Shown one piece after another: positions 1-8,397 of a stretch of 37,687 bases of DNA. The first letter of the stretch is position 1; every line of letters begins with the position of its first letter. The DNA lies in assembly GCA_903929885.1 (NCBI GenBank), contig CAIYWI010000039.1, forward strand, positions 1 through 37,687. Direction: 5' to 3'. Origin of the DNA: an uncultured Phycisphaerales bacterium. GTDB lineage: Bacteria; Planctomycetota; Phycisphaerae; Phycisphaerales; UBA1924. A program made the position numbers and the translations under genes. The notes beneath the pieces were generated by a model. It had not been told where the DNA came from and did no database searches. It saw only the letters and a program-made list of their open reading frames with translations.

Positions 1-249
1 ATGTAGACGGGGAATCGCCGCAACTGGCGTGACGCCCGCACCCACCGCGAAGCGGTGTCCGAACGTAGCCGGTGGTGGAGGCGTTTCGCCGACACCACCG
101 GTTGATGCGACCAAACGCGCACGACCCCGAAGGGGTCGCCGTGGGAACGGTCGGCGCGTGCGTCGACACGTCGCGGTTCCCGTGCGGACGCCGGCGATGT
201 CAGGGCATCGCTTCGCGACGGAGACGGACACCCGCCGCGGCTCAACGCA
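1..249. other. Left-edge stretch without a supported gene
   Basis: No convincing coding region is seen here; the open frames are low-complexity Arg/Pro-rich shadows typical of G+C-rich DNA. The only structure is a 7-bp hairpin with a GAA loop at 122-138 (arms CGACCCC and GGGGTCG). It lies about 110 nt beyond the dsbD stop on the minus strand and has no clear T-run, so it is at best a weak terminator. Confidence 0.5.
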
Positions 250-2220
250 TCACCCCCGGCTCTTGGCGATCTCGCGCAGCACCACGTCCTTGGTGTACGA
301 GTTGGCCTTGAAGAAGTCCGTGCGGCCCGGCCCGTATATCACGAGAATCGGCGGGCCCACCTCCTTGAGCGCCCGCATGTAGTCCCACGCGGGGTTCGGC
401 GAGCCGTCGGGCAGCGTGCGGGCCGTCAGGTCGGCCTTGATCGCCACCACGTCCGGCCGCGAGAGTTCCGCCTGCACCTCGTCCTCGTTCAGGATGATCT
501 CGAAGGCCTTGCAGTTGAGGCACCACTCGGCGGTGAAATCGACCACGACCACCTTGCCCTCCGCTCGCGATCGCTCGAAGAGTTCGGGCGTGTAGGGCTT
601 CCACAGGCCGCTGTCGGCGCCGGCCTTTCCCGCCGGCACGTGCGACTCGCGGGCCAGGTCCGTTTGGTAGCGGGCGAACTGCACCGCCGTGCCACCCACG
701 ATGAGCCCCACGATGGTGAACACCACCCGCGGCACCATCCCCGCCTTGATCTGCCAGAGCCGCACGATGAGCCACCCGCTCGCGACGACGCTGAAGGCCG
801 CCGTGAACCACCAGTGGATCGTCTCCCCCAGGTGAGGCGACGTGACGAGCAAACTGCGGATGCCGACCCCGATGAAGAACGAGGCCACGGCGAGCATGAG
901 CAGCGCCATGGTCTGCTTCATGAGTTCGCTGCCCGCGCCGGCGCGGGGCACCTTGTCGACCCATTGCGGGTTGGCCGCCAGCAGCACGTAGGGAACGGCC
1001 ATGCCGAACCCGATGGCGGTGAAGACCAGCATCGTCACCGGCGCGGGTTGGAAGGCCGCCCAGCCCATGGCGGTGGCCGCCAGCGGCGCGACGCACGGCG
1101 TCGCCAGCACCGCCGTCAGCACGCCGAAGAGGAACGACCCGTGCAGCGTGTCGTGGCGGGGGTTGATCGCATAGGCCCACCCCGGCACGTTGAGGTTGAA
1201 AAAGGTGCCAAGGAGCGAGAGCGACATCACGATCATGAGCACGCCGATGCCCACCGAGAACCACCACGTGCTGATGATCTGGCTCGCCGACTTGAAGCCC
1301 GTCGACAACGCGATGAAGCCGCCCAAGGCGAGCCAGAAGGCCACGATGCCCGCGCTCATCACCAAGCCCAGCATCAACGTGCGACGCTTGGTCCCCGCCG
1401 CCTGCGACAACGCCACGATCTTCAAGGGCAGCACCGGCAGCACGCACGGCATCACGTTGAGCAGGAAGCCGCCGCAGATCGCCAGGCCCAGCAGCAACGC
1501 CATGCCCGTCGCCCCGCGGGGGTCGATCGAGAAACTCCAGCCGAAGAAGGGAAACTCCAAGCGGCCCTCGTCGGCGCCGGGCGTTGGATCCGCTTTCGCC
1601 CCTCCGCTCGAGCCGCCCGCGGCGGTCGCGTCGATCGTCGTGGGCTTCCACGTCGCAAAGGGCGCCTTCGAAAGGTCCGGGGCCCTCGCCGCGGCAGGGT
1701 CCACGCGGATCGTGACCTTCCCCTGGGCCTCGTCCGGAGGCAGACAGGTCTCCTCGTTGCACGCCTGGAACTCGGTCGCGAACGACACGGTCGCCTCGCC
1801 CGCGACGCCCTCGCCGATCAGCAGCGGCACGATCGCCACCGCGACATGATCGAACACCCCGTACATCGCGGGCTTGTCACCCAGGTTCACCCTGATCTTG
1901 ATGGGCTCGGGCCACTGCACCGTACCCACCGTCACGCCCGGCGAGGGCGTGACCTTCAGCGTCGTCGGGTAGGGTTCGAAGTCCCCCAACTCGGGGGGAA
2001 CCACCGGCGACTGCGTGTGGATATGCCACCCCGAGTCGTGGGTGTACGTCACGGCCACCAGCACGATGCTCCCAGGAGCCGCGGCCGCACGGTCGGCATC
2101 GAACGCGACCGACACCGCCCGGGGCTGAGCCCATGCAGGCACAGTGGCCGGCCCGATCAGGCAGGCCAGGAAGAGCAGTAGTGCGTGCGCCCAAGGCGTT
2201 CGGAGGAAGGCAGGTCTCAT
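250..2220 (-). CDS. dsbD: Thiol:disulfide interchange protein DsbD
   Basis: Inner-membrane electron conduit that passes reducing equivalents from cytoplasmic thioredoxin to periplasmic thiol proteins. The 656-residue protein has all three expected modules: a signal peptide (about 1-32) and a periplasmic DsbD-alpha-like domain with the redox pair C154/C159 in CNEETC; a membrane core with NVMPCVLPVLPLK (C259) and LATPCVAPL (C376), the paired cysteines of the CcdA/DsbD transporter; and a C-terminal thioredoxin-fold domain with AEWCLNCK (C567/C570). Its length fits full DsbD rather than CcdA. The start is ATG at 2220. No Shine-Dalgarno is visible, but TACCCT lies 9 nt upstream. The gene is divergent from fliM. 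The periplasmic acceptors are unknown; the rhodanese/MauE pair 3 kb away is a candidate partner by inference only. Confidence 0.93.
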   Translation of the reverse strand: MRPAFLRTPWAHALLLFLACLIGPATVPAWAQPRAVSVAFDADRAAAAPGSIVLVAVTYTHDSGWHIHTQSPVVPPELGDFEPYPTTLKVTPSPGVTVGTVQWPEPIKIRVNLGDKPAMYGVFDHVAVAIVPLLIGEGVAGEATVSFATEFQACNEETCLPPDEAQGKVTIRVDPAAARAPDLSKAPFATWKPTTIDATAAGGSSGGAKADPTPGADEGRLEFPFFGWSFSIDPRGATGMALLLGLAICGGFLLNVMPCVLPVLPLKIVALSQAAGTKRRTLMLGLVMSAGIVAFWLALGGFIALSTGFKSASQIISTWWFSVGIGVLMIVMSLSLLGTFFNLNVPGWAYAINPRHDTLHGSFLFGVLTAVLATPCVAPLAATAMGWAAFQPAPVTMLVFTAIGFGMAVPYVLLAANPQWVDKVPRAGAGSELMKQTMALLMLAVASFFIGVGIRSLLVTSPHLGETIHWWFTAAFSVVASGWLIVRLWQIKAGMVPRVVFTIVGLIVGGTAVQFARYQTDLARESHVPAGKAGADSGLWKPYTPELFERSRAEGKVVVVDFTAEWCLNCKAFEIILNEDEVQAELSRPDVVAIKADLTARTLPDGSPNPAWDYMRALKEVGPPILVIYGPGRTDFFKANSYTKDVVLREIAKSRG

Positions 2221-2229
2221 GGCGATGGA

Positions 2230-2235
2230 AGGGTA
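2230..2235 (-). promoter_or_regulatory. -10 element of dsbD, near-leaderless
   Basis: TACCCT on the minus strand, separated from the ATG by 9 nt (2221-2229). No ribosome-binding sequence fits in that space. It belongs to the window-wide set of TAnnnT elements placed just before start codons. Confidence 0.45.
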
Positions 2236-2294
2236 GTGGGGGCGGCGGTCGGGCCGGGTCGCGGCGCAGCGGGTCCCGAAATCAAGGGGGGGCC

Positions 2295-2310
2295 GTATCG
2301 CATCCGATAC
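2295..2310. other. Perfect inverted repeat in the dsbD/fliM divergent region
   Basis: GTATCG, a 4-nt spacer CATC, then CGATAC. It lies in the 166-bp region between the divergent starts of dsbD and fliM, so it could be an operator or a small hairpin in the fliM leader. There is no further evidence for either. Confidence 0.25.
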
Positions 2311-2386
2311 CAGACCGGGTCGTCCCGCGCCCGTGCGGGGCCGGACCGCCCGTGAAGGTCACCCAAGCAGGAAGTACGACCGCCTC

Positions 2387-3397
2387 ATGTCGGATGTTCT
2401 GGACCAAAGTTCGATCGATGCCCTGCTGGCCGCCGTGGAAACGGCGCAGGTGGAGGAACAGTCCCCGCCCGGGGCGATCTTCGGCCGCATCAAGCGAGAC
2501 CCCGACAACACGGACATCAAGTCCTACGACTTCAAGCGGCCCGAGCGCGTCAGCAAGGACCAGATGCGGGCGCTCCAGACGCTCCACGAGTCCTTCGCCC
2601 GAAACTTCGGCGCGGCCCTCTCGGGCTTCCTTCGCACCATCGTCGAGGTCCGCGTCGCCGCCTGCGAGCAGATGACCTACTCGGAGTTCACCGCCGGACT
2701 CCCCAACCCCACGTCGTTCAACCTCGTCGACGCCGAGGGCCTCGAGGGGCACATGTGCCTCGAGCTCAGCCCTCTCATCATTTATCCGATCATCGACCGC
2801 CTCTTGGGCGGCGACAGCTCCGACCTCTTCATCCCGCAGCGGCCCCTCACGCTCATCGAGGCCCGCCTCATCAGCAACGTCACGCGTCGCGGCCTGCAGG
2901 CCCTCTCCGAGGCGTGGGCGAGCATCAAGCAGCTCGAGTTCCGCATCGGCGCCTCGGAAAGCAACCCGCAGCTCGTCCAGATCGTCCCGCCCAACGAGGT
3001 CGTCGTCGTCATCGCCTTCGAGATCAAGCTCGGCAACCGCGCGGGCACGATGAACCTCTGCATCCCCTACAACGTCATCGAGCCCATGGTCGAGGAGCTC
3101 TCGAGCCAGAACTGGTTCGCCGTCACCAAGAGCACCAAGACGAGGGAGACCGAGCTGCAGCTCGTGAAGAATCTCACCCGCGCGCCCCTCGAACTCACGG
3201 GCCTGCTCGCCACGACCACCATCTCGATGAAGGATCTCCTGGCCCTCTCCATCGGCGACATCATCGTCACCGAGAAGTCCGCCTCCGCGCCCATCGAGGT
3301 CTGCGTCGAGGGGGAACGCAAGTTCTTCGCCAACCTCGGCCAGTTCAAGGGCAACCGGGCCCTCAAGATCACCGGCGACGCCGTCAAGGAAACCTGA
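2387..3397 (+). CDS. fliM: Flagellar motor switch protein FliM
   Basis: C-ring protein that binds phospho-CheY and switches the direction of flagellar rotation. The 336-residue product begins with DQSSIDALLAAVE, resembling the N-terminal FliM motif that binds CheY. This is followed by the FliM middle domain (for example YDFKRPERVSKDQMRALQ, and SPLIIYPIIDRLLGG, which matches the conserved LGG turn) and a C-terminal SpoA/FliN-like domain (IEVCVEGERKFFANLGQF). I chose the ATG at 2387 because the frame upstream is non-homologous and AGGAAG precedes this ATG by about 12 nt. No other flagellar gene is in the window, so it is detached from a large flagellar cluster. The FliA-like sigma factor at 22.8-23.6 kb is a possible but unproven regulator. 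Confidence 0.93.
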   Translation: MSDVLDQSSIDALLAAVETAQVEEQSPPGAIFGRIKRDPDNTDIKSYDFKRPERVSKDQMRALQTLHESFARNFGAALSGFLRTIVEVRVAACEQMTYSEFTAGLPNPTSFNLVDAEGLEGHMCLELSPLIIYPIIDRLLGGDSSDLFIPQRPLTLIEARLISNVTRRGLQALSEAWASIKQLEFRIGASESNPQLVQIVPPNEVVVVIAFEIKLGNRAGTMNLCIPYNVIEPMVEELSSQNWFAVTKSTKTRETELQLVKNLTRAPLELTGLLATTTISMKDLLALSIGDIIVTEKSASAPIEVCVEGERKFFANLGQFKGNRALKITGDAVKET

Positions 3398-3418
3398 CGG
3401 CCCCCTCCGAACGCCGCG

Positions 3419-3424
3419 TACCCT
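3419..3424 (+). promoter_or_regulatory. -10 element of holB, leaderless spacing
   Basis: TACCCT ends exactly 7 nt before the GTG start of the delta-prime gene, the usual distance from a -10 hexamer to the transcription start. It lies in the 34-nt gap after fliM, so holB probably has its own promoter. There is no clear -35 and no Shine-Dalgarno. Confidence 0.5.
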
Positions 3425-3431
3425 TCCGGGC

Positions 3432-4607
3432 GTGGCAAAGAAACCCAAGCCAGTGCGGGAAGTGACCGTCTCGGGCCCCGATCCGGACAAGTTTCTTCCC
3501 ACGCCCCCGCCTCTGTGTCGAGGCGAGTTCATCGGCCAGCATCAGGCGTGGCAGCGCCTCGACGCCGCCATGGCCGCCGGACGCGTGCACCACGCGTGGA
3601 TCTTCCACGGCCCCAAGGGCGTCGGCAAGTTCACCGCCGCCCTCACGTTCGCCTCCCTGCTGCTCGACCCCGCCACCGAGGCGAACGCCTCGGGCGTGCA
3701 CGACTCGCCGGGCGATTCCGACACTCGCAGGCAACTCCGGGCCGGCACCCATCCCGACCTCTTCGTCATCGTCAAGGAACTCGCCCGCTTCCACGAAGAC
3801 CCCAACGTGCGCGACCGCAAGCTCACGTCGATCCCCGCCGAGGTGATTCGCACGTTCCTCGTCGAGCACGCGACCCTGCGGCCCTCGATGGCCACCGAGT
3901 CCATCGCCAGCCGCGTCTTCATCGTCGACGACGCCGACCTGCTCAACATCCACGCCCAAAACGCCCTGCTCAAGATCCTCGAGGAACCGCCCCCGGGCGT
4001 GGTCATCATCCTCGTCACCTCCGCCGAGCAGGAACTCCTCCCGACCATCCGCTCTCGCTCGCAGCGCGTCTACTTCGGTCCGTTGACGAACCCCGACATG
4101 ACCGTGTGGCTCGAGCGAGCGGCCGCCGCACGTGGCCGTGACGAGCCCGACGAGCCGATGGCGCCCGAGGAGATCGGTTTCCTGACTCAACTCGCCGCCG
4201 GTGCGCCCGGCGTCTTTCTCGCAGCCCGCGACGGCGGCATCCACGCCTGGTGGAAGCAACTCGGTCCCATGCTCGTCGCCGCCGAAAAGGGCCAGTACTC
4301 GCCCGAACTCGGCGCCCTCATGGCCGATCTGGTCAACAAGTGGGCCGAGGCCTGGGTCGACGAGCACGACAACGCCAGCAAGGAGGCGGCCAACAAGGAT
4401 GCCGCCGCGTGGATGTTCCGTCTCGTCGGCAGCTATTTGCAGCGACGCCTCGCCGAGATCGCCAGGGCCAACAAGGGCCCCGAATCCCTCGAGCCCATCC
4501 TCGCGATGTTCGAGCGCCTGCGCGAGGCCGAATCCGAGATCGACGCCAACGTGCAGGCGGCGTTCGTCATGGAAAAGCTCTCGGGCGAACTCTCGCTTCG
4601 CCCGTGA
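3432..4607 (+). CDS. holB: DNA polymerase III subunit delta-prime (clamp loader)
   Basis: AAA+-fold subunit of the clamp loader that places the beta sliding clamp on DNA. The 391-residue protein has GPKGVGKF (60-67) at the Walker A site, VFIVDDADLL (162-171) at the Walker B/DEAD position, NALLKILEEPP just after, and a degenerate SRSQR in place of the usual SRC sensor motif. The zinc module that normally follows Walker A (four Cys) is absent: the region from 75 to 110 has no cysteine and is rich in acidic and small residues. The start is GTG at 3432, directly after a TACCCT hexamer. It follows fliM by 34 nt. The family is clear; delta-prime versus tau/gamma is decided by length and the lack of a C-terminal tau region. 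Confidence 0.85.
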   Translation: MAKKPKPVREVTVSGPDPDKFLPTPPPLCRGEFIGQHQAWQRLDAAMAAGRVHHAWIFHGPKGVGKFTAALTFASLLLDPATEANASGVHDSPGDSDTRRQLRAGTHPDLFVIVKELARFHEDPNVRDRKLTSIPAEVIRTFLVEHATLRPSMATESIASRVFIVDDADLLNIHAQNALLKILEEPPPGVVIILVTSAEQELLPTIRSRSQRVYFGPLTNPDMTVWLERAAAARGRDEPDEPMAPEEIGFLTQLAAGAPGVFLAARDGGIHAWWKQLGPMLVAAEKGQYSPELGALMADLVNKWAEAWVDEHDNASKEAANKDAAAWMFRLVGSYLQRRLAEIARANKGPESLEPILAMFERLREAESEIDANVQAAFVMEKLSGELSLRP

Positions 4608-4632
4608 TCCGTGATCCGTGATCCATGATCGT
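4602..4632 (+). repeat. Short tandem GTGATCC repeat after holB
   Basis: Three copies of GTGATCC and a degenerate fourth (ATGATCG) overlap and follow the holB stop codon. It looks like a small slippage-type repeat. No function is proposed. Confidence 0.6.
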
Positions 4633-4654
4633 CAACTCGTCGACGCCTGATGCG

Positions 4655-4697
4655 ATTGGGCCCAATGCAACAGCACCCGGCAACGTGCGCCGGGTGC
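4655..4697. terminator. Convergent terminator region between holB and rpsR
   Basis: A perfect 12-bp palindrome ATTGGGCCCAAT (4655-4666) is followed by a hairpin with arms GCACCCGG (4673-4680) and CCGGGTGC (4690-4697). It sits between the convergent stops of holB and rpsR and could end transcription from both sides. The minus-strand exit is TGTTGCATT, which is only weakly U-rich. Confidence 0.5.
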
Positions 4698-4720
4698 ATG
4701 AATGAACGTGGGGAATCGGT

Positions 4721-4963
4721 TCAGAGCGTGGCCGAGGTGTACGGCAGCAAGGCCATGAAGCGGGCCCGCTTGATCGCCTGCGAGAGCATCCGCTGCTCGC
4801 GGGCCGAAGTCGTCAGCCGCTTGCGGCCCAGGATCTTGCCGTTGGGGCTCATCAGCTTGCGAAGGTTCTCGACGTCCTTCCAGTCGACGTGGAGCACGCC
4901 CTCGCCGCTCTTGGTGGTGACCGAGGACTTCTGGGCAGGACCGAAACGCTGGAACTTCGACAT
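4721..4963 (-). CDS. rpsR: Ribosomal protein bS18
   Basis: Small-subunit protein of the 30S platform, partner of bS6. The 80-residue product carries the bS18 core: VDWKDVENLRKLMSPNGKIL followed by GRKRLTTSAREQR and the basic C-terminus IKRARFMALLPYT. I chose the ATG at 4963 (MSKFQRF) because GGAG precedes it by 6 nt; ATGs at 4978 and 4984 are in frame but only lengthen the protein with non-conserved residues. rpsF, ssb and rplI, the usual operon partners, are not adjacent, so the gene stands alone. Confidence 0.93.
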   Translation of the reverse strand: MSKFQRFGPAQKSSVTTKSGEGVLHVDWKDVENLRKLMSPNGKILGRKRLTTSAREQRMLSQAIKRARFMALLPYTSATL

Positions 4964-5096
4964 CGCTGGCTCCGTCATGGTCATCGGCCCGGCCATGGGG
5001 CCCGCCACAAGGCAGGTCCCGACCGGGCGACGGTGGGCCTCCATTCTAGCGGGTCGCCCGGCGTGCGACCACCTCCGCCCCATCGACCCGCCGCCC

Positions 5097-5576
5097 TCAC
5101 CGGCCCGCGTGCCGATCAATCGCCATGGATCCTGGGCCCTTCCAGACCACGAACAGCGTCGCGAGCAGCAGCACGCCGTTGCGGATCACGTGGCACACGC
5201 CAATGGGGCCCGTGCAGGGACGCTCGAATCGCCCGAAGCACCCGCACGTCACGTTCATGTCGCGGGCCAGCACCGAGACGATGCCCGCCACGAAGCCGAT
5301 CAGGATCGCCGCCAGAAGCAACGCCGCTCCCCGCGTCCAGTAGCCCGCCACCAGCATCACGCCGATGATCAACTCCGTCCACGGCACCGCGAAGGTCACC
5401 AGACGCACCGCGTGCTCTGCCTCCGCGGGGAAGATCTCGAAGGCCTTCACCGAGAAGGCAAACCCCTGAAGGTCGCCCAGTTTCATCACGCCCGCGAAGA
5501 TGAAGAGCCCGCCCAGCAGGATTCGCACGATCGCGACGATCAGCCCCGTCGCCGCGGGCGGCTTGGCATCCGTCAT
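5097..5576 (-). CDS. MauE/DoxX-family redox-associated membrane protein
   Basis: A 159-residue membrane protein with about four hydrophobic helices (roughly 11-31, 60-79, 82-103, 131-146) and the motif VTCGCFGRF (C111/C113), typical of MauE/DoxX-like proteins thought to handle disulfide or thiol chemistry in the membrane. Two further cysteines (C121, C128) lie in the same loop. The start ATG at 5576 has a strong GGGAGGT site and overlaps the rhodanese stop by ATGA, so the two genes are translationally coupled. The likely joint role is periplasmic sulfur or thiol redox chemistry, which is inference. The exact substrate cannot be read from sequence. Confidence 0.8.
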   Translation of the reverse strand: MTDAKPPAATGLIVAIVRILLGGLFIFAGVMKLGDLQGFAFSVKAFEIFPAEAEHAVRLVTFAVPWTELIIGVMLVAGYWTRGAALLLAAILIGFVAGIVSVLARDMNVTCGCFGRFERPCTGPIGVCHVIRNGVLLLATLFVVWKGPGSMAIDRHAGR

Positions 5577-6124
5577 GGCGCACCTCCCGTCACTTCGTAG
5601 CCCGCCGCCTTCCACCCGGGGAAGCCGTCGGTCATCACGTAGCAGTTGCGAAAGCCCAACGCGTTGAGCCGGATCGCCACGTCGTGCGAGGCGTGACAGT
5701 CGCCCCCGCCGCAGTAGATCACCACTTTCGCTCCGGGATCGAGCACGTCGAGGGCGGCGGGCCGCGAGCCACCCTCGAGCGATTCCAGCGGCAGGTGCAC
5801 GGCCCCTTCGACGTGCTCGGCCGTGAACTCGGCGAGCGACCGAGCATCGACGAACATCACGCCCTGCTCGTAGAGCGCGCGTGCCTGGGCCAGCGTGATG
5901 TCGCCCTCCTTGCCGGTCGTGGCGGCCGCGACCGCCGACGACGCCAAGGGCGTCATGCCCGTGGCGGCCGCGGGTGAGGCGTCGGGCGCAAGATCCGCCG
6001 GGGCCAGGGGCTCGGGGGCGGCGGGCTTGAGGGAAATCGGCCGCGTCAGCGAGTGCACGCCGCCGAAGACCACGCCCAGAAACGCGATCGTGCAGGCCCG
6101 GTGGAGGTCAAGGTGCAGTGGCAA
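5573..6124 (-). CDS. Membrane-anchored rhodanese-like protein
   Basis: The 183-residue product has an N-terminal hydrophobic segment (about 9-25, anchor or signal), a Pro/Ala-rich linker to about 75, then a rhodanese domain. This has FVDARSLAEF near 91-100, the conserved HVEGAVHLPL, and the catalytic loop YCGGGDCHAS with the persulfide-carrying Cys at 138. Rhodaneses move sulfane sulfur or act as redox carriers. The open frame begins with TTG at 6124; no better start with a strong ribosome site is seen, so the first residues are uncertain. The stop overlaps the start of the MauE/DoxX gene (ATGA). The pairing suggests that sulfur or electrons pass between the two products outside the cytoplasm. 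Confidence 0.83.
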   Translation of the reverse strand: MPLHLDLHRACTIAFLGVVFGGVHSLTRPISLKPAAPEPLAPADLAPDASPAAATGMTPLASSAVAAATTGKEGDITLAQARALYEQGVMFVDARSLAEFTAEHVEGAVHLPLESLEGGSRPAALDVLDPGAKVVIYCGGGDCHASHDVAIRLNALGFRNCYVMTDGFPGWKAAGYEVTGGAP

Positions 6125-6164
6125 GGTCGCTCGTCCGTCGAAAGGGTCGGAGATCTCTATGGAA

Positions 6165-6196
6165 GAACGCCCCGGCGCATCGCGCCGGGGACGTTC
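6165..6196 (-). terminator. Hairpin terminator of the DUF1573 gene
   Basis: Long hairpin with arms GAACG+CCCCGGCGC and GCGCCGGGG+CGTTC, one bulged base and a 3-nt loop. On the minus strand it exits into TTCTTCC. It lies 86 nt after the DUF1573 stop and before the rhodanese start, and so separates the two transcription units. Confidence 0.6.
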
Positions 6197-6282
6197 ACGG
6201 GAGTCGCTTGAGGGGATGATTGGCCCGGACTTGTGGGACGGCGAGTGATGTCAACGCCGTCAGGAACAACTCCTGGACTCGA

Positions 6283-7461
6283 TCACTCCGGAACCAGGAA
6301 ACTCGGGTTGGGCTGACCGGTCGGCGCCGGCGGCGCCACCGGCTGGGGCTTTTGGCGAATGAAGCCGTAGTAGGGCACCTTCACCTCTTCCTCGCCGGCC
6401 ATGTTGGTCTTGAGGATGATGTCGCCGCGGAAGGGCGTGGTCTGGGTCGCCGGCGCCTTGCCCGTCAGGGTCACCACCCACGCCGCGGGCGTAGTCGTCG
6501 TGTCCTTGGCCACCTTGATGTCGAACACCCTCGCGCCCGGGGCGCCTTGAGGGTTGGAGGGCGTCGGCATGAGCGCCGGAACCTCCGTCGCCGAGGCAAT
6601 CTCGAGATTGCTGTTGTCGCGAGCGGTGATCCGGATCGACGTGTTGATGTCCTGGCCCGGCGTCAAGCCGCCCAGCGTCACCCGCTGCGGCTCCACCTTC
6701 ACCTGTCCCACCACCTCGCCCAGCACCATGAAGTTCAGCGTGCGAGCCGGATCGTTGGTGCGCACCACGCACTGCGTCTGCACCTGGCCCACCGGCGCGC
6801 CCGATGCCAGCGAGATCTCGACCGGATATTGCACCACCTTCTCGCCCTCGAGCGTCGTCTCCACCTTCTGGCCCACCTTCGCGTTCACCTTCGAGTCGTT
6901 GGGCGTGACCTGCGTCACCTCGAGGTCGAGCTTGCGCGACGTGATCGTCAGCGTCGTCTTGCCCTCCGCGCCCCGCTGCACCTGACCCAGCGTCGCCACC
7001 TGCGGCTCGGTCATCACCGTCGGCTTCACCTCCGACTTCACGCTCAGCACCACCTGCGGCGACTCCGCCGAGTTGGTCGTCACCGTCACGTTCGTGCTCT
7101 GCTTGCCCCGCCGGTTGTGCGGGTTGTACTTCACCGTGATCTCGCCGCTCTCGCCGGGGGCGTACGTCTTCTTCGCCAGCGCAGGCACCGTGCAGCCGCA
7201 CGAGCCCTGAAGGTTCGCGATCTCCAACTGCGCCGTGCCCGAGTTGGTGAAGCGGAACTTGGTCTCGACCTCCTTCTCGTCCGAGATCACGCCGAACTCG
7301 TGCGTCAACTCGTTGAAGGTGATCTTCGCCCCCGCCGATGGCGCCACCGCCGGCGCCGCGGGCTTGGCCGGGTCCACGGGCAGCGTCGCCGGCTGCATGG
7401 CAAGCGTCGTCGAGCACAGGCCCGCAAGGGCCACCAGAAGCGATGCAGTGCGAAGGTGCAT
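6283..7461 (-). CDS. Secreted DUF1573-domain protein
   Basis: The 392-residue protein has a signal peptide (1-21, cleaved after LAM/LAMQ), a low-complexity Pro/Ala stretch, then a DUF1573 domain. This has HEFGVISDEKEVETKFRFTN, the hallmark GSCGCTVPALAK and APGESGEITVKYNP, a pattern shared with abnormal-spindle-like Ig domains. The rest (about 150-370) reads as further Ig-like beta repeats with the same register. Such proteins are common in Bacteroidetes and planctomycetes; the function is unknown and the location probably periplasmic or cell surface. The start ATG at 7461 has TTGGAG about 8 nt upstream; the frame continues open further upstream but without homology. Confidence 0.82.
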   Translation of the reverse strand: MHLRTASLLVALAGLCSTTLAMQPATLPVDPAKPAAPAVAPSAGAKITFNELTHEFGVISDEKEVETKFRFTNSGTAQLEIANLQGSCGCTVPALAKKTYAPGESGEITVKYNPHNRRGKQSTNVTVTTNSAESPQVVLSVKSEVKPTVMTEPQVATLGQVQRGAEGKTTLTITSRKLDLEVTQVTPNDSKVNAKVGQKVETTLEGEKVVQYPVEISLASGAPVGQVQTQCVVRTNDPARTLNFMVLGEVVGQVKVEPQRVTLGGLTPGQDINTSIRITARDNSNLEIASATEVPALMPTPSNPQGAPGARVFDIKVAKDTTTTPAAWVVTLTGKAPATQTTPFRGDIILKTNMAGEEEVKVPYYGFIRQKPQPVAPPAPTGQPNPSFLVPE

Positions 7462-7685
7462 GAGTGTCTCCAAGGAACGTTTCAAGATCAGTGCCGCCAC
7501 GCCGACCCGCCCCGCCGAGAACCCCCGGGCAGAGGCAGGCCGCACCGGACGTCGCACGAACCCCGCCGACGCCCGCAGCCGGTCTTTCACGCCGGACCGC
7601 TTCCTGTTCGGCTCCATTTCGTCGCCGCGTTGAATACTCCCCGTCCCGCGATCCCGAGAGACTCCCCACCCCCATCCCGGCCCAC

Positions 7686-7691
7686 TATCCT
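7686..7691 (+). promoter_or_regulatory. -10 element of the pxpBCA operon, leaderless spacing
   Basis: TATCCT ends 7 nt before the GTG start of pxpB. No Shine-Dalgarno is present. The surrounding 237-bp divergent gap (7462-7698) shows no gene and no other clear element. Confidence 0.55.
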
Positions 7692-7698
7692 GCCCCGC

Positions 7699-8397
7699 GT
7701 GGCCGATTCGCACCCTCCAGAACCCCTTGCCCCGCAGACTCGCTGGTTCTCGGAGCGGCATGTCCAAATCTCGCTCCCCACGCCGGGGGACGTCGCCCGA
7801 TTCTTCCGAACGCTCGCTTCCAACCCCCCTCAAGGGCTCGTCGACCTCGTCCCCGGGGCGGCGTCCCTGCTCCTTGAGTTCGATCCCGTTGCCGCCGCCG
7901 ATGACTCCCTCCCGGCCCGCCTCCGGGACCTCCTCGCGGCCTGTGCCTCCCTCCCCGACAAGGCCCCCGCGGGCGCCGTCGCCATCCCCTTCTGCGCCGA
8001 GGCCGACTTCGCCCCCGATCTCGAAGGTCTCGCCCGCGAACGAGCCCTCGATCCGGCCGCATGGCTCGAGGAGTTCTGCGCCGCCACGTTCACCGTCGAC
8101 TTCCTCGGCTTCATGCCCGGCTTCGCATATCTCGGGGGCTTGCCCGCGCGACTTGCCGCCCCTCGTCTCGATCAACCCCGCCCCCGCGTCCCCGCCGGCA
8201 GTGTCGCCATCGCCGCCGATCGCGCGGGCATCTATCCCTTCGCCTCGCCCGGTGGCTGGCGACTCGTCGGCCGCACGCCCCTCGCGCTCTTCGACCCTGC
8301 GAGAGAACCGCCTGCGCTGCTCGCTCCGGGCATGACCGTGCGCTTCGCGCTGGTGTCCCGCTCCACCTTCGACTCCCTTGGGCCCGTCGCCCCATGA
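7699..8397 (+). CDS. pxpB: 5-oxoprolinase subunit PxpB
   Basis: Subunit of the ATP-dependent 5-oxoprolinase PxpABC, which converts pyroglutamate to glutamate. The 232-residue protein belongs to the KipI/allophanate-hydrolase-subunit-1 family: it has VDFLGFMPGFAYLGGLP, then RVPAGSVAIAADRAGIYPF and SPGGWRLVGRTPL, the signature of the family. The start is GTG at 7699, exactly after a TATCCT hexamer; the much longer open frame upstream is not homologous. The stop overlaps pxpC by ATGA. With pxpC and pxpA the whole enzyme is encoded, so pyroglutamate recycling is the best reading over allophanate hydrolysis, because no urea-carboxylase gene is near. Confidence 0.9.
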   Translation: MADSHPPEPLAPQTRWFSERHVQISLPTPGDVARFFRTLASNPPQGLVDLVPGAASLLLEFDPVAAADDSLPARLRDLLAACASLPDKAPAGAVAIPFCAEADFAPDLEGLARERALDPAAWLEEFCAATFTVDFLGFMPGFAYLGGLPARLAAPRLDQPRPRVPAGSVAIAADRAGIYPFASPGGWRLVGRTPLALFDPAREPPALLAPGMTVRFALVSRSTFDSLGPVAP

